Notes under the pieces: generated by a model
Told to the model about the DNA's origin: nothing
Databases searched by the model: none
Seen by the model: only the letters and a program-made list of their open reading frames with translations
From: Luteibacter aegosomatissinici
GTDB taxonomy: Bacteria > Pseudomonadota > Gammaproteobacteria > Xanthomonadales > Rhodanobacteraceae
Length of the DNA stretch: 64,000 bases
Direction of reading: 5' to 3'
Assembly (NCBI RefSeq): GCF_023078495.1
Contig: NZ_CP095742.1
Coordinates: forward strand, 4,302,501-4,366,500
Made by a program: the position numbers and the translations under genes
Part shown: positions 27,820 through 37,390 of the stretch, piece by piece
Layout of the letters: the number at the start of each line of letters is the position of its first letter
Position numbering within the stretch: the stretch's first letter is position 1

Positions 27820-28116
27820 ATGAAGATCATCACCACACTGGCCATCCTCGCCACCCTGGGCTCGGTTGACGCCGCATCGGCGTCGCGCGCTTCGCTAGCG
27901 CCACTGTCATCCCCGATCCAGCGCGAAGGCGTCGAACTTCTTCGCGGCGGCCTTACCGGGCGCGACCTTGCCCACATGCAGCGCACGCTCAACGACGCCA
28001 TGACCGCCGACTGTGAATCCACCGGTGGCCGCGTGCTCGGTTTTGCCACGCACTCGACGCGGCGCAGCGACGGTGAGTTCGAGGTCAATGCCGAGCTTAC
28101 CTGCGGCACAACCTGA
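27820..28116 (+). CDS. Small secreted hypothetical protein, related to upstream neighbour
   Basis: 98 residues with a signal peptide (MKIITTLAILATLGSVDAAS). The mature part ends LNDAMTADCESTGGRVLGFA ... VNAELTC, the same two-cysteine pattern as the C-terminal half of the preceding protein. The ATG at 27820 follows AAGGAAG, a good ribosome binding site, which decides against the longer frame from 27691. It is likely co-transcribed with its neighbour and convergent with waaA. Confidence 0.75.
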   Translation: MKIITTLAILATLGSVDAASASRASLAPLSSPIQREGVELLRGGLTGRDLAHMQRTLNDAMTADCESTGGRVLGFATHSTRRSDGEFEVNAELTCGTT

Positions 28117-28142
28117 CCAGACTGGGGCATCACCCTGGCCGA

Positions 28143-29414
28143 TCACTCCTGAAGCAGGCGATCCACCAGCTTCATGACCTTGCCAACGGAGCCACGCTCG
28201 CTATCGAACACATGGCGGGCGTGGCTTCCCATCGCCTCACGGCGTTCCTTGTCGCGGAGCAGCGACAGCACCTGCTCACCCAGCTCATCGCCGTCCTTTA
28301 CGCGCTCACCACCACCTTCATCGAGCAGGGCCTGGGTGATTTCTTCGAAGTTGTACGTGTACGGTCCCACCAGCACCGGCTTGGATAGCGCGGCCGGCTC
28401 GAGCACGTTGTGGCCGCCGATGGACACCAGGCTGCCGCCCACAAATGCGACATCCGACGCTGCGAAGAAGCGCAGCAGTTCGCCCATGGAATCGATGACG
28501 AAGCACTGCGTCGCCTGGCCGGGCACCTTGTCCGCGCTGCGCGTCGCCACGTTGAAGCCCAGGCTGCGCACCGAGGCCTCGACGGCCTTGAAGCGCTCCG
28601 GGTGGCGCGGCGCGATCAACAGCAGGGCATCGGGCAAGCGGCGCATGACCTCGGTGTGTGCCTCGAAGACGCACATCTCCTCGCCCTCGTGCGTGCTGGC
28701 GGCGATCCAGACCGGCCGACCGGCACCCCACGCTTCGCGCATGGCATGGCCAGCCTCCAGCGCAGCACTGGGTACCGGCATGTCGAATTTGAGGTTGCCG
28801 CAGACGGTGAGCTGGCTGGGCTCGGCGCCGAGCAGGCGGTAGCGGGCCGCATCGGTACGTGATTGGGCAGCAATGTGGCTGACGCAACGCAACGCACGGC
28901 GAACCAGCGAGCTCATGCGTGCGTAGCCGCGGAGTGATCGCTCCGAAAGGCGGGCGTTGGCGATGAGCAACGGGATACCGTGGCGGCGGCAGGCGAAGTA
29001 AAGGTTCGGCCAGATCTCGGTTTCGACGATGACGGCCAGGCGCGGGCGCGTATTGCGCAGGAACCGTTTCACGGCGAACGGCAGGTCGTACGGCAGGTAC
29101 ACGCTGTGCACCGAGTTGCCAAACAGCTGGCGGACGCGCTCCGAGCCCGTGGGGGTCACCGTGGTCACCAGCATGGGCGCGTGCGGGTAGGCCTCCATCA
29201 GTGCCTTCACCAGTGGCTCGGCCGCGTTCACCTCGCCCACGGACACGGCATGCACCCACAGGCAGCCCGTCATCCGGGGGGCCTTGAAGCTGCCGAAACG
29301 CTCGCGCCAGCGCACGTGGTAATCGCCGTAGCGCATGCCGCGCGCCATCAGGCGAACCATCACCAGCGGCGTGAACAGGTACATGGCCAGGTTGTAGATC
29401 AGGCGCAGGAGCAC
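28143..29414 (-). CDS. waaA: 3-deoxy-D-manno-octulosonic acid (Kdo) transferase
   Basis: 423-residue GT30 enzyme that adds Kdo to lipid IVA at the inner-membrane cytoplasmic face. An N-terminal membrane-associated segment (RLIYNLAMYLFTPLVMVRLM) is followed by WVHAVSVGEV (catalytic Glu region), ETEIWPNL, CGNLKFD, ASTHEGEE and GGHNVLEPA motifs. The start is GTG at 29414; only 65 bases separate it from the likely start of the divergent lpxL gene. Mono- or bifunctionality cannot be told from sequence. Confidence 0.95.
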   Translation of the reverse strand: MLLRLIYNLAMYLFTPLVMVRLMARGMRYGDYHVRWRERFGSFKAPRMTGCLWVHAVSVGEVNAAEPLVKALMEAYPHAPMLVTTVTPTGSERVRQLFGNSVHSVYLPYDLPFAVKRFLRNTRPRLAVIVETEIWPNLYFACRRHGIPLLIANARLSERSLRGYARMSSLVRRALRCVSHIAAQSRTDAARYRLLGAEPSQLTVCGNLKFDMPVPSAALEAGHAMREAWGAGRPVWIAASTHEGEEMCVFEAHTEVMRRLPDALLLIAPRHPERFKAVEASVRSLGFNVATRSADKVPGQATQCFVIDSMGELLRFFAASDVAFVGGSLVSIGGHNVLEPAALSKPVLVGPYTYNFEEITQALLDEGGGERVKDGDELGEQVLSLLRDKERREAMGSHARHVFDSERGSVGKVMKLVDRLLQE

Positions 29415-29479
29415 ACTATCCCCGGGATGGGCGGTTGGCCCGGCAGTATAGCCGCCCCGGTCCGCTACAATGCCCGGCC

Positions 29480-30406
29480 ATGCCAGGTATGCCCCGCCCC
29501 ACCCTGACCCGCTCGATGCTCGCGCCCCGAAACTGGCCGGCGTGGCTTGGCGTGGGTGTCATCTGGCTCATCGCGCACCTGCCGTTCCGCTGGCTCATGG
29601 GCCTGGGCCGCCTGGCCGGCCGGCTGGCCCTGCACCTGAACAAGGAGCGCCGGCGCATCGCGGCCACCAATATCGCCCTGTGCTTTCCGGAGCTATCGGC
29701 CGATGAGCAGAAGGCGCTGGTCCGCGCCAACCTTTGCGATGTCGGCATGATGCTGGCCGAGTTCGCCCTGGGCTGGATGGGCTCGGACAGGGCGATCGCC
29801 CGCGTGCCGGTCACGATCGATGGGCTGGAACACCTGGAAGCCGCCCGTGCCGAAGGCCGTGGCGTGTTGCTGGTGGGCGGCCACTTCTCGCACCTGGAGC
29901 TTTGTGCGCGGCTGGTGTCGCAGCGCATCCGCATCGCCGGCATGTACCGGCGCATGGATTCGGATGTGTTCGAGTTCGCCGTGCTGCGCTCGCGCCTGCA
30001 CTACGCCGCGGCCATGTTCGAGAAGGATGATATCCGCGGCACGGTGAAGTACCTGAAGGCCGGTGGCACGCTGTGGTACGCCCCCGACCAGGACATGCGC
30101 AGCAAGGACAACGTGTTCGCGCCGTTCTTTGGGGTAAGGGCCGCGACGATCACCGCGACGCACCACCTTGCGCGGCTGTCCAACGCGGTCGTCATTCCGT
30201 TTTACCACCGCCGCCTTCCGGATGATTCGGGTTATGCGATGCGGCTTGGCGCGCCGATGACTGATTTTCCGTCGAAGGATGCTGCGCTCGATACGGAACG
30301 GGTGAACGCGCAGATCGAGCAGATGGTGCGCGAAGCGCCGGAGCAGTACCTGTGGGTACATAAGCGCTTCAAGACGCGCCCGCCAGGTGAGCCGAAGATC
30401 TACTGA
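29480..30406 (+). CDS. lpxL: Lipid A biosynthesis acyltransferase (LpxL/HtrB family)
   Basis: Transfers a secondary acyl chain to Kdo-lipid IVA at the inner membrane. A membrane anchor (LGVGVIWLIAHLPFRWLMGL) precedes the catalytic HX4E motif in GGHFSHLEL, and PDQD follows. Length is about 308 residues from ATG 29480; ATG 29489 or 29516 are alternatives because no ribosome binding site decides. A TACAAT at 29465-29470 could be a -10 box giving an almost leaderless mRNA. Divergent from waaA, which acts in the same pathway. Confidence 0.9.
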   Translation: MPGMPRPTLTRSMLAPRNWPAWLGVGVIWLIAHLPFRWLMGLGRLAGRLALHLNKERRRIAATNIALCFPELSADEQKALVRANLCDVGMMLAEFALGWMGSDRAIARVPVTIDGLEHLEAARAEGRGVLLVGGHFSHLELCARLVSQRIRIAGMYRRMDSDVFEFAVLRSRLHYAAAMFEKDDIRGTVKYLKAGGTLWYAPDQDMRSKDNVFAPFFGVRAATITATHHLARLSNAVVIPFYHRRLPDDSGYAMRLGAPMTDFPSKDAALDTERVNAQIEQMVREAPEQYLWVHKRFKTRPPGEPKIY

Positions 30407-30534
30407 GCTTTCGCCGGGCTTTCCCGAAACTTTCTACGCGGCAACGGCTGCTAAATCGTTCGTTCTCACGAAAGTCAGGCGAAAATTTCACGGCGTAGAA
30501 CGTCCGTCGATATCCATCGAGACGGACCTTTCCC

Positions 30535-31449
30535 ATGCCATCGCTCTTTCGCTTCGCTCGATCGCTGCACGGCCGCGCCGGCTGGCACAGCACGCCTTCG
30601 CACGCACTGGGCGCCGTGCTGACTTACTGCGGCCGTTCGCTCAAGCGCTGGCGCAAGCACGACGCGTGGCTCGCCTTCCTGGAGTCGCCTGCCATGGCGG
30701 GCATCACGGAAATCGACAAGGTATTGCTGGAGCGTTACCAGCACCGGTACATCAGCAAGGCGTGGAGCGCCGAGCAACGCCTGCAGGCCGTGCGCGACCA
30801 CTACGAGTTCGCGCTTGCACGCTTTCCGCGCGAGCTCTTCCACATGCTGTACCGCGAACGCCAGGTGCTGGCGGGCAAGCTCACGCTGCGCGATGGCGGC
30901 AAGCTTTCCTTGCTGCTCAAGGCCCCCATCCGCCGTGGTCGCGAAGGCGAGCTCAGCCTGTCGCTCACCGACGAGGAAGGGCTGCAGATTTCCTACGTGC
31001 AGTTTTCCATCATCAACGGTGGCCGAACCATCGTCATCGGCTGCCTGCAGGGTGCGGCGAACGATGCCGGGCGCGAAGCCGTGCGTGACCTGACCAAACA
31101 ATGCCACGGCCTGCGCCCGAAGAACCTGCTGCTGTCGATGGTCCGTTCGCTCGCCGATGCCTTTGGCATCGATGAAGTACTCGGCGTGGGTAACGACCGG
31201 CACGTGTTCGCCGGCATCGCGAACAAGGTGAAAGCCGATTACGACGGGTTCTGGCTGGAAGCGGGTGGCGAGCTCGGCGACGCCGGCTTCTACCGGGTGC
31301 CGCCGCGTGAACCGTTGCGCCTTGAATCGGAGATCGAGAGCAAGCGGCGCAGCGAATTCCGCCGCCGCGAGGCGCTGCGCCACGAGGCGTGCGAACTAAT
31401 CCTGGAGCCGTTCGGGTTCCACCGGCCCGCCCTTGCCGCGGCGGCGTGA
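30535..31449 (+). CDS. VirK/YbjX (DUF535) family protein
   Basis: 304 residues matching DUF535: ...YEFALARFPRELFHML near residue 100, YVQFSIINGG in the middle and GNDRHVF toward the C-terminus. Family members in enteric bacteria are linked to antimicrobial peptide resistance and envelope virulence traits, with no known activity. It lies in an LPS gene region, which agrees with an envelope role. The last 54 bases overlap the 3' end of the convergent GT2 gene. Confidence 0.85.
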   Translation: MPSLFRFARSLHGRAGWHSTPSHALGAVLTYCGRSLKRWRKHDAWLAFLESPAMAGITEIDKVLLERYQHRYISKAWSAEQRLQAVRDHYEFALARFPRELFHMLYRERQVLAGKLTLRDGGKLSLLLKAPIRRGREGELSLSLTDEEGLQISYVQFSIINGGRTIVIGCLQGAANDAGREAVRDLTKQCHGLRPKNLLLSMVRSLADAFGIDEVLGVGNDRHVFAGIANKVKADYDGFWLEAGGELGDAGFYRVPPREPLRLESEIESKRRSEFRRREALRHEACELILEPFGFHRPALAAAA

Positions 31450-32190
31450 AACCCGGCGCTCGTACAGCTTGGCGTACTTCAGGAACGCATAGAACGCGTG
31501 GACCCGGGCGGCGATAAACCCCGCCCACCCGCCACGCCAGTGACCACGAAGGAAGTAGTAACGGGCAAAGGCGATGGTGGGATAGGCCACCATGCGCAAG
31601 CGCAGTGCGCGCGGTTCGCGCGTATGCCGGTCGGCCACCTGCAGCGAGGAATAGCGGTTGGCCTTGTCGACACGACCGGCGATATCACGCTCGCCATGGT
31701 GGTCGATGATCACGTCCAGGCGGGCCACCGGCCCATCCACCTCGACGCTTTCGTGCACTTCGTGGCCACTCATGCGCGCGTGTTCACGATCGAACAGCCG
31801 CACGTAATGATTTAATCGCGCGCGGCCGGGTTGCCAGCGCCAGAACACCCACTCGCGACGGAGCAATTCGAAACCGGCCACGGCGGGTGCCGCGAGCGCG
31901 GTGCGGATGCGTTGCGCGGCATCCGCCGGCAGGGTCTCGTCCGAATCCAGCAGTAGCACCCAACGGTGCAGCGCCAGCTGGATGGCGGCCTGCTTCTGTG
32001 CGCTGTATCCCGCGAAGGCCTGCACATACACGCGCGCACGAGCGCGCTCCGCGATCTCGCGCGTGCTATCCGCCGACCCGGAATCCAGCACCACGATGTC
32101 ATCGGCGAAAGCGACCGACGCCAGGCACGCACCGATGGTGTCGGCGTTGTTGAAGGTGGTGATGACGACGGAAAGCCGCTCACCCACCAT
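31396..32190 (-). CDS. Family 2 glycosyltransferase (WaaE/KdtX-like)
   Basis: 264-residue GT-A enzyme. SVVITTFNNADTI at the N-terminus, DIVVLDSGSADST and the DSDE metal-binding site (near 95) are diagnostic. It resembles the glucosyltransferases that modify the LPS inner core, but its acceptor is unknown. Start 32190 (MVGERLSVV) overlaps the waaL stop by 11 bases, so the genes are translationally linked. The C-terminus overlaps the convergent DUF535 gene. Confidence 0.87.
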   Translation of the reverse strand: MVGERLSVVITTFNNADTIGACLASVAFADDIVVLDSGSADSTREIAERARARVYVQAFAGYSAQKQAAIQLALHRWVLLLDSDETLPADAAQRIRTALAAPAVAGFELLRREWVFWRWQPGRARLNHYVRLFDREHARMSGHEVHESVEVDGPVARLDVIIDHHGERDIAGRVDKANRYSSLQVADRHTREPRALRLRMVAYPTIAFARYYFLRGHWRGGWAGFIAARVHAFYAFLKYAKLYERRVSRRRGKGGPVEPERLQD

Positions 32191-33460
32191 GCGTCTGTCC
32201 CGCATCCGGCAGGTCGGCATACAGGGCGGCGCACCACACGGCGAGGAGCCAGGCGGCCAGCAAACCCCACCATGCCGAGTAGTACGCCATATGGGTATTG
32301 AGCGGGAACAGGATGGAGAACAACGCGACCGCAGGTGGGAACGCACGCATGCGCGCGTCGGCATCCGCGCGCCACCACGCGCGCAGCGCGAGCCCCGCCG
32401 CGGCAAGCCACGCCAAAAGGCCCAGCGTGCCTGTTTCCGTGGCGACTTCGAGCACTACCTGGTGCGCGTGGCAGGCGCCTTCGCCATCGCCACATTTCTC
32501 GATGGTGAGGAAATGATCGCCGGGCGCGGCGTACGCCGGGTAGGCCACGCGGAAGCCGCGCACGCCCACGCCGTTCACGGGGTGGGCCGCGTAAAGGCGA
32601 AGCGAGGTTCGCCAGATATCCAGACGGCCGGTAAGGGCCGTATCCAGGCCCTGGCGGGTACCGCTGAGGGCGGGCAGCGTGTGGGCGATGCGCTCACGGA
32701 AGCGCGGCGATACCTGCCACGCGAGCAGCCCTGCGACGACCAGCACCAGCGCAGCTGCCCCGCACGCAAGGGCAAAGCGCTTGATGCTGCCAGCCTCGCG
32801 CCACAGGAACGCCAGGCCGACCAGGCCATAGCAAAGCCAGGAAGCGCGCGAACCGGAAAGCAGTACCGGGCCGAGCGTGACGAGGTACGCACCTACCAAC
32901 GCCCACCGGCCCCAACGCTCCCGCGCCGCCCACAGCAAGAACGGCGCGCACGCGGCCAGGGCCGGCCCCAGTTTCAGGTTGTCACTGCCAAAAATGCCGG
33001 AGAGCCGCTCCGCATTCGAGTGCCCGGCCAGGCCGACGCCGGTCAGGGCCTGCACCCAGGCATCGAGCACCCATATCGCGACGACCACGGCCGTGGCCAT
33101 GTACAGCGCACGCACTTTCGCGGGCCGGCGCATGGCGAAGCAGGTGTACACCCCGAGCGGAGCGAAACGCAGTATCCCGGCAACCGTGCCCCAGCTTTTA
33201 CCCGGCGCCACGGCATCGATGGCCGAAACCAGCGCAGCGCCCGCGTAGGCCGCGAACAACCACAGGAACAGCTTCGCACCGGGGTGGTGGCGGATCGCCG
33301 CCGGTTCACGCACCAGCAGCAGGACCGCGCCTACCAGCGAGAGGAACACGCCTAGCTCGGCACTACGCCCGAAAGGCAGCAGCGCGGGCACGAGCCAGAT
33401 GGGGAGGAGCGGCGAACGCCAGCCGGCGCCCAGCGCCGCCTTGAAACCCGTGCCGCTCAC
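32180..33460 (-). CDS. waaL: O-antigen ligase-family membrane protein
   Basis: 426 residues with about 10-12 hydrophobic helices and the Wzy_C signature in the long loop: SGSRASW, then LTGRLDIWRTSL and AHPVNGVGVRGF and GACHAHQVVLEV. It would join O-polysaccharide to lipid A-core in the periplasm, or act as a related polymerase. It overlaps the GT4 stop (ATGA) upstream and the GT2 start downstream, giving a tight three-gene operon. Confidence 0.85.
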   Translation of the reverse strand: MSGTGFKAALGAGWRSPLLPIWLVPALLPFGRSAELGVFLSLVGAVLLLVREPAAIRHHPGAKLFLWLFAAYAGAALVSAIDAVAPGKSWGTVAGILRFAPLGVYTCFAMRRPAKVRALYMATAVVVAIWVLDAWVQALTGVGLAGHSNAERLSGIFGSDNLKLGPALAACAPFLLWAARERWGRWALVGAYLVTLGPVLLSGSRASWLCYGLVGLAFLWREAGSIKRFALACGAAALVLVVAGLLAWQVSPRFRERIAHTLPALSGTRQGLDTALTGRLDIWRTSLRLYAAHPVNGVGVRGFRVAYPAYAAPGDHFLTIEKCGDGEGACHAHQVVLEVATETGTLGLLAWLAAAGLALRAWWRADADARMRAFPPAVALFSILFPLNTHMAYYSAWWGLLAAWLLAVWCAALYADLPDAGQTHGG

Positions 33461-34596
33461 GCGGTCGGCACGCCTTCCACCACATCGGCGTACAGCGCCA
33501 GGGTGGCGGATTGCATATCCACCAGCCGGTAGCTACGCGGTGGCGGGATGGGCGGGGCGAAGCGCAGCAGCTCGGCGGCACGCTCCACCAGCCGTTCGCG
33601 ATCGTTCAACGGCACGCGGCCCGCCGGGTACAGCTCCGACAGCAGCTCGCCGACGCCGCCATGGGCGTAACCGAGCACCGGGCGGCACATCGCAAGGGCT
33701 TCCACGACCGTGCGTCCGAACGATTCCGGCCGCTGGGACAGCTGCAGTACCAGGTTCGAGATGGCATACACGTCACGGATATCGGAACGCGGCGGCGAGA
33801 TCACCACCTTGGATGCCAGGCCGCGCTCCTTGATCAGCGCGCGCAACTCGGCCACATACGCCTCGCGGCCCGGCTCGTCGGCACCCATGAGCAACAGCCG
33901 CGCATCGATCGCCCGGCTTTGCAGATCGGCGATGAGCTCGATGGCATCCGCGTGGCCCTTCAGGCGAGTACCGCGGCCGGGCAGCGTGAGCAGCGGCGCG
34001 CCCTCGAGCTGCGGGAACTCCTCGAAGAAGGCGCGCTGCCAGGCATCGTCCGGCCGGTACCCGTACGGAAAGGCCTCGGTATCGATGCCGCGCGGCACCA
34101 CGGCGATACGGGCGCTGGAAATGTCTTCAGGGTAGTGCCGCAGCACGTAGTCGCGCAGGGTCTGCGAGACGACGATGACCCGCTCACCACGCAGCAGGAT
34201 GCTGCTGTAGTGCCCCGGGCTGTTGAGGCCGTGCACGGTGGTGACGAAATGCGGGCGGGGTTTCACCCGGCGCATGGCCCACCAGCCTACCCAGGCAGGC
34301 AGCCGCGAACGCGCATGGACGATATCCGGCTTGAGCTCGCGCAGGATGCGGCGCAGCTTGCCGACCGTGAACAGGGTGCGCAGCGATTTATGGCCGATCG
34401 GCAGTGTGACGTGCTGGCTGCCTTCGGCTTCGAGTTGCTCGACCAGGCGGCCGCCTGCGGAGACCACGATGGAGCGGTGCCCGGCCTCGACCAGCGCCCT
34501 GGCAATTTCCAGGGTCGAGCGCTCGGCACCGCCCGAATGCAGGGCGGGTACGAGTTGTACAACGGTCATCGTCCGGGCTGGGAAGACGGTGGCCAT
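33457..34596 (-). CDS. Family 4 glycosyltransferase
   Basis: 379-residue GT-B enzyme. N-terminal QLVPALHSGGAERSTLEIAR is typical of GT4 sugar transferases. The C-terminal donor site shows RGTRLKGH, LQLSQRPESFGRTVVEALAM and AHGGVGEL. Probably adds a sugar to the LPS core or O-chain; donor and acceptor are unknown. Met10 (34569) is an equally good start because neither has a clear ribosome binding site. First gene of the GT4-waaL-GT2 operon. Confidence 0.88.
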   Translation of the reverse strand: MATVFPARTMTVVQLVPALHSGGAERSTLEIARALVEAGHRSIVVSAGGRLVEQLEAEGSQHVTLPIGHKSLRTLFTVGKLRRILRELKPDIVHARSRLPAWVGWWAMRRVKPRPHFVTTVHGLNSPGHYSSILLRGERVIVVSQTLRDYVLRHYPEDISSARIAVVPRGIDTEAFPYGYRPDDAWQRAFFEEFPQLEGAPLLTLPGRGTRLKGHADAIELIADLQSRAIDARLLLMGADEPGREAYVAELRALIKERGLASKVVISPPRSDIRDVYAISNLVLQLSQRPESFGRTVVEALAMCRPVLGYAHGGVGELLSELYPAGRVPLNDRERLVERAAELLRFAPPIPPPRSYRLVDMQSATLALYADVVEGVPTA

Positions 34597-34656
34597 GGCG
34601 CGGTCCGGTGGTGATGGGGTGGCGGGCGATGCGTTCAGCGAGCCCGCCCGGGCCGG

Positions 34657-34863
34657 TCAGTCTTTCAGTACGTAAGTAGCGCCGCAATACGAGCACTTGG
34701 AGGTGCCGCCCTCGTCTTCGATGGGCAGGTACACCTTGGGGTGCGAATTCCACAGGTACATGCCCGGCATGGGGCACGACAGCGGAAGGTCGGCGTGGGT
34801 CACTTCGTAACGGTTTTCGGCGTTCGCCGGGATGAGCGGCGCGGCCGCGGGATTGGTGCGCAT
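34657..34863 (-). CDS. Zinc-finger domain (zf-CHCC, NDUFS6-like) small protein
   Basis: 68 residues. The zf-CHCC pattern is seen as C30 in LPLSCPMPG, H41 in NSHPKVYLPI, and C57xxC60 in SKCSYCGATYVLKD. Relatives of mitochondrial complex I subunit NDUFS6 occur widely as small proteobacterial proteins beside LPS or branched-chain aminotransferase genes; their role is unclear. It lies 60 bases upstream of the GT4 gene on the same strand and may belong to that operon. Confidence 0.88.
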   Translation of the reverse strand: MRTNPAAAPLIPANAENRYEVTHADLPLSCPMPGMYLWNSHPKVYLPIEDEGGTSKCSYCGATYVLKD

Positions 34864-34942
34864 GGGTAAAACTCCGGGCGATACGTTGGAACCGGGGATG
34901 GGGGGATGGTAGCAGGAACGCCTTGGGGGGCGTGAAATGACG

Positions 34943-34970
34943 AAAAAAAAGGGCCCGCGTGTGCGGGCCC
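34943..34970 (-). terminator. Rho-independent terminator of the yceI transcript
   Basis: GGGCCCGCGTGTGCGGGCCC (34951-34970) forms a strong hairpin, preceded by eight A on the plus strand, which read as a T-run on the minus strand. It lies 27 bases after the YceI stop. Confidence 0.9.
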
Positions 34971-34997
34971 TTGCTGGGCATCCCGTGACGGCGTGCC

Positions 34998-35582
34998 TTA
35001 TTTGGCCGAGGCGTCGTGGGCTTCGGTGGTGATGCGGATCTTGATCTCGTCCGAAACGTTCGGCACGTACGCGCCCACGCCGAAATCCGAGCGCTTGATC
35101 GTGGCGGTGGCATCGAAGCCGATGGCCTGCACCTTCATCATCGGGTTCGGGCCGACCTTGTTCAGGGTGACATCGAGGGTGACCGGCTTGGTCACGCCGT
35201 GCACGGTCAGGTCACCGGTGACCTTCAGCTTGCCCTTGCCCGCGGCGGCGACCTTGGTGCTCTTGAAGGTCACGGTCGGGTACTTGGCGGCATCCAGGAA
35301 ATCGGCCGACTTCAGGTGCTCATCGAGCTTCGGCACGAAGGTATCCAGGCCGGCGAGCGGCAGGGTGGCTTCGACCGTGGCCTTGGTCGGGGCCGCTTCG
35401 TCGTACACCAGGGTGCCATCGACCTGGCCCAGGTTGGCGCTCGGGTTCGAGAAGCCGAAGTGGTTCCAGCTGAACAGGACCATGGTGTGGCCCGGGTCGA
35501 GCTTGTAGGTGACCGGGGCGGCGGTAGCGGTGCCGGCGGCGGCGAGCAGGCCCGCGAGGGCGAGGTAACGGAGAGCGCGCAT
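34998..35582 (-). CDS. yceI: YceI-family periplasmic lipocalin-like protein
   Basis: 194 residues: signal peptide (MRALRYLALAGLLAAAGTAT, then AA) then a YceI beta-barrel (YKLDPGHTMVLFSWNHFGFS; LTVHGVTKPVTLDVTLNKVG; FDATATIKRSDFGVGAYV). Family members bind isoprenoid lipids in the periplasm. Start 35582 opens the signal peptide. It lies 74 bases downstream of the nitroreductase gene and ends in a strong terminator. Confidence 0.93.
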   Translation of the reverse strand: MRALRYLALAGLLAAAGTATAAPVTYKLDPGHTMVLFSWNHFGFSNPSANLGQVDGTLVYDEAAPTKATVEATLPLAGLDTFVPKLDEHLKSADFLDAAKYPTVTFKSTKVAAAGKGKLKVTGDLTVHGVTKPVTLDVTLNKVGPNPMMKVQAIGFDATATIKRSDFGVGAYVPNVSDEIKIRITTEAHDASAK

Positions 35583-35656
35583 GGGTGAAAGCTCCTGCAG
35601 TGGGTTGGGGTACTGCCAGTGGACAGCGGGACCGGGGGTCACCGCGGGAAAAGGGG

Positions 35657-36250
35657 TCAGAGGACCTGGGCCACTTCGTCGAAATCGAAGCGCGGCAGGC
35701 GGCCGAACAGGTTCTTGTTGGGATCGCCGTAGCCGATGTTCACCAGGAAGTTCGACTTCACCTGGGTGCCCGGGAAGAACTCGGCATCGAGGCCGGCCTG
35801 GTCGTAACCGGACATGGGGCCGCAATCGAGGCCGAGCGAACGCGCCGCCATGATCAGGTAGCCGCCCTGCAACGTGCTGTTACGGAACGCGGTGGCTTCC
35901 ACCAGCGCTTCGTTGCCGACGAACCAGCTGCGCGCATCGGCGTGCGGGAACAGCTTCGGCAGGTGGTCGTAGAAAGCGAAGTCGGTGGCGATGATGGCGG
36001 TGACCGGTGCGGCCATCGTCTTCTCCGCATTGTTCTCGGAAAGGAACGGCTTGAGGCGTGCCTTGGCATCCTGCGACTTGATGAAGACCAGGCGCACCGG
36101 CGAGGAGTTCGCCGAGGTGGGACCCATCTTCACCAGATCGTAGAGCTCCTTGAGCTGCTGATCGGTAACTTCCTTGTCCTGCCACGCGTTGAAGGTGCGG
36201 GCGGAGCGGAAGAGCTGGTCAAGCGCGGCATCGTTCAGCGGAGAACTCAT
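35657..36250 (-). CDS. Nitroreductase family protein (RutE-like malonic semialdehyde reductase)
   Basis: 197-residue FMN-dependent oxidoreductase. [14 protein letters not shown] at the N-terminus, [19 protein letters not shown] in the FMN site and the C-terminal NIGYGDP match the RutE/YdfG-type reductase group, which detoxifies 3-oxopropanoate in pyrimidine breakdown. No other rut genes are here, so the substrate is open. AAGGAA precedes the ATG at 36250. It diverges from the ELM1 gene, sharing a 136-base promoter region. Confidence 0.87.
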   Translation of the reverse strand: MSSPLNDAALDQLFRSARTFNAWQDKEVTDQQLKELYDLVKMGPTSANSSPVRLVFIKSQDAKARLKPFLSENNAEKTMAAPVTAIIATDFAFYDHLPKLFPHADARSWFVGNEALVEATAFRNSTLQGGYLIMAARSLGLDCGPMSGYDQAGLDAEFFPGTQVKSNFLVNIGYGDPNKNLFGRLPRFDFDEVAQVL

Positions 36251-36386
36251 GGGATTCCTTGTACAGTGAACAGGCGCCGGTCGTGCCGGCATTCCAACAG
36301 TGTAAGCGGGTCTGGCCATGGCGTGGACCGGTGCCGCAGGAACGAACTGTGTCGAAATCGACAACAATCCAACGTGAGGGATCGGC

Positions 36387-37364
36387 ATGAGTGCCCATCC
36401 CCTGGCCCCGGGTTCATGCTGGGTCATCACCGATGGTGCGGCCGGCAACCGCCGCCAGGCGTTGGCGCTGGCCGAAGCGCTCACCCCGTCCATCCGTGAG
36501 TGCGTGGTCGACCTGCGTGCGCCGTGGTCGTGGTTCGCGCCGCGGCTGCTGCCGGGGGGCCACATGGCGCTCTCCAGTAATGGCGATAGCCTGCGCGCCC
36601 CCTGGCCTACCCTGGTGATCGGCTGCGGCCGCTCGGCGGCGTGGGCGACGCGGCAGGTACGCCGCTGGTCCGATGGCCGCGCGCTGGCGGTACAGATACT
36701 GGACCCGCGCCTGGATCCCGGGCACTGGGACCTGGTGGTCGCGCCGAAGCATGACCAACTGCATGGCGATAACGTGCTCACGCCGCTCGGCTCGCTGAAC
36801 CCGGTGGATGATGCGTGGCTTGCGGATGCGCGCGACGCTTTTCCCGGCTTTGCCGATGTGCCCGGCCCGCGCCTGGGTGTATTGCTCGGTGGCGCGCGCC
36901 ACGGCGCGCCCGTGGATGTCGCCGCCATGGCGGCCCTGCTGGAAGCGGTGAAGCAGCGCCACGCGCGCGAAGGCGGTTCGGTGATGGTGGTGGCCTCGCG
37001 GCGCACCCCGTCCTCGATCCTGCCCATGGTGCGGGCTGCGTTCCACGATGTGCCGGGCTTCATCTGGGCACCCGGCGATGACGATCCGAACCCCTACCCC
37101 GGGGTCCTCGCGTGGGCCGATCGGCTGGTGGTCACCCCCGACTCGGTGAACATGCTTTCCGAAGCCTGCGCCACGGGGCGCCCCGTGCACACGCTGGTGG
37201 CAGGATCGTTACCGGCCAAACTGGAACGCTTCCACGCCGAGCTCCGCGCCACCCGCCGGCTGCACGATATCGAAGCCAGTACCCCGCCCGTGCAACCCGT
37301 GCTGCGCGAAACCGCGTGGGTCGCCGCCCAGGTCCGCCAGCACCTGGGCCTGCCCGAGTCGTGA
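36387..37364 (+). CDS. ELM1/GtrOC1-family protein (mitochondrial fission ELM1-like)
   Basis: 325 residues of the ELM1 family, which has a glycosyltransferase GT-B-like fold. [20 protein letters not shown] at the N-terminus, [32 protein letters not shown] and the C-terminal [11 protein letters not shown] with PVHTL are typical. The activity in bacteria is not known; a sugar transfer role in the envelope is an inference. The gene is convergent with recG, with a 26-base gap and no evident terminator. Confidence 0.85.
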   Translation: MSAHPLAPGSCWVITDGAAGNRRQALALAEALTPSIRECVVDLRAPWSWFAPRLLPGGHMALSSNGDSLRAPWPTLVIGCGRSAAWATRQVRRWSDGRALAVQILDPRLDPGHWDLVVAPKHDQLHGDNVLTPLGSLNPVDDAWLADARDAFPGFADVPGPRLGVLLGGARHGAPVDVAAMAALLEAVKQRHAREGGSVMVVASRRTPSSILPMVRAAFHDVPGFIWAPGDDDPNPYPGVLAWADRLVVTPDSVNMLSEACATGRPVHTLVAGSLPAKLERFHAELRATRRLHDIEASTPPVQPVLRETAWVAAQVRQHLGLPES

Positions 37365-37390
37365 GCCGCGTCGAACGTGTCGGCCAGTGA

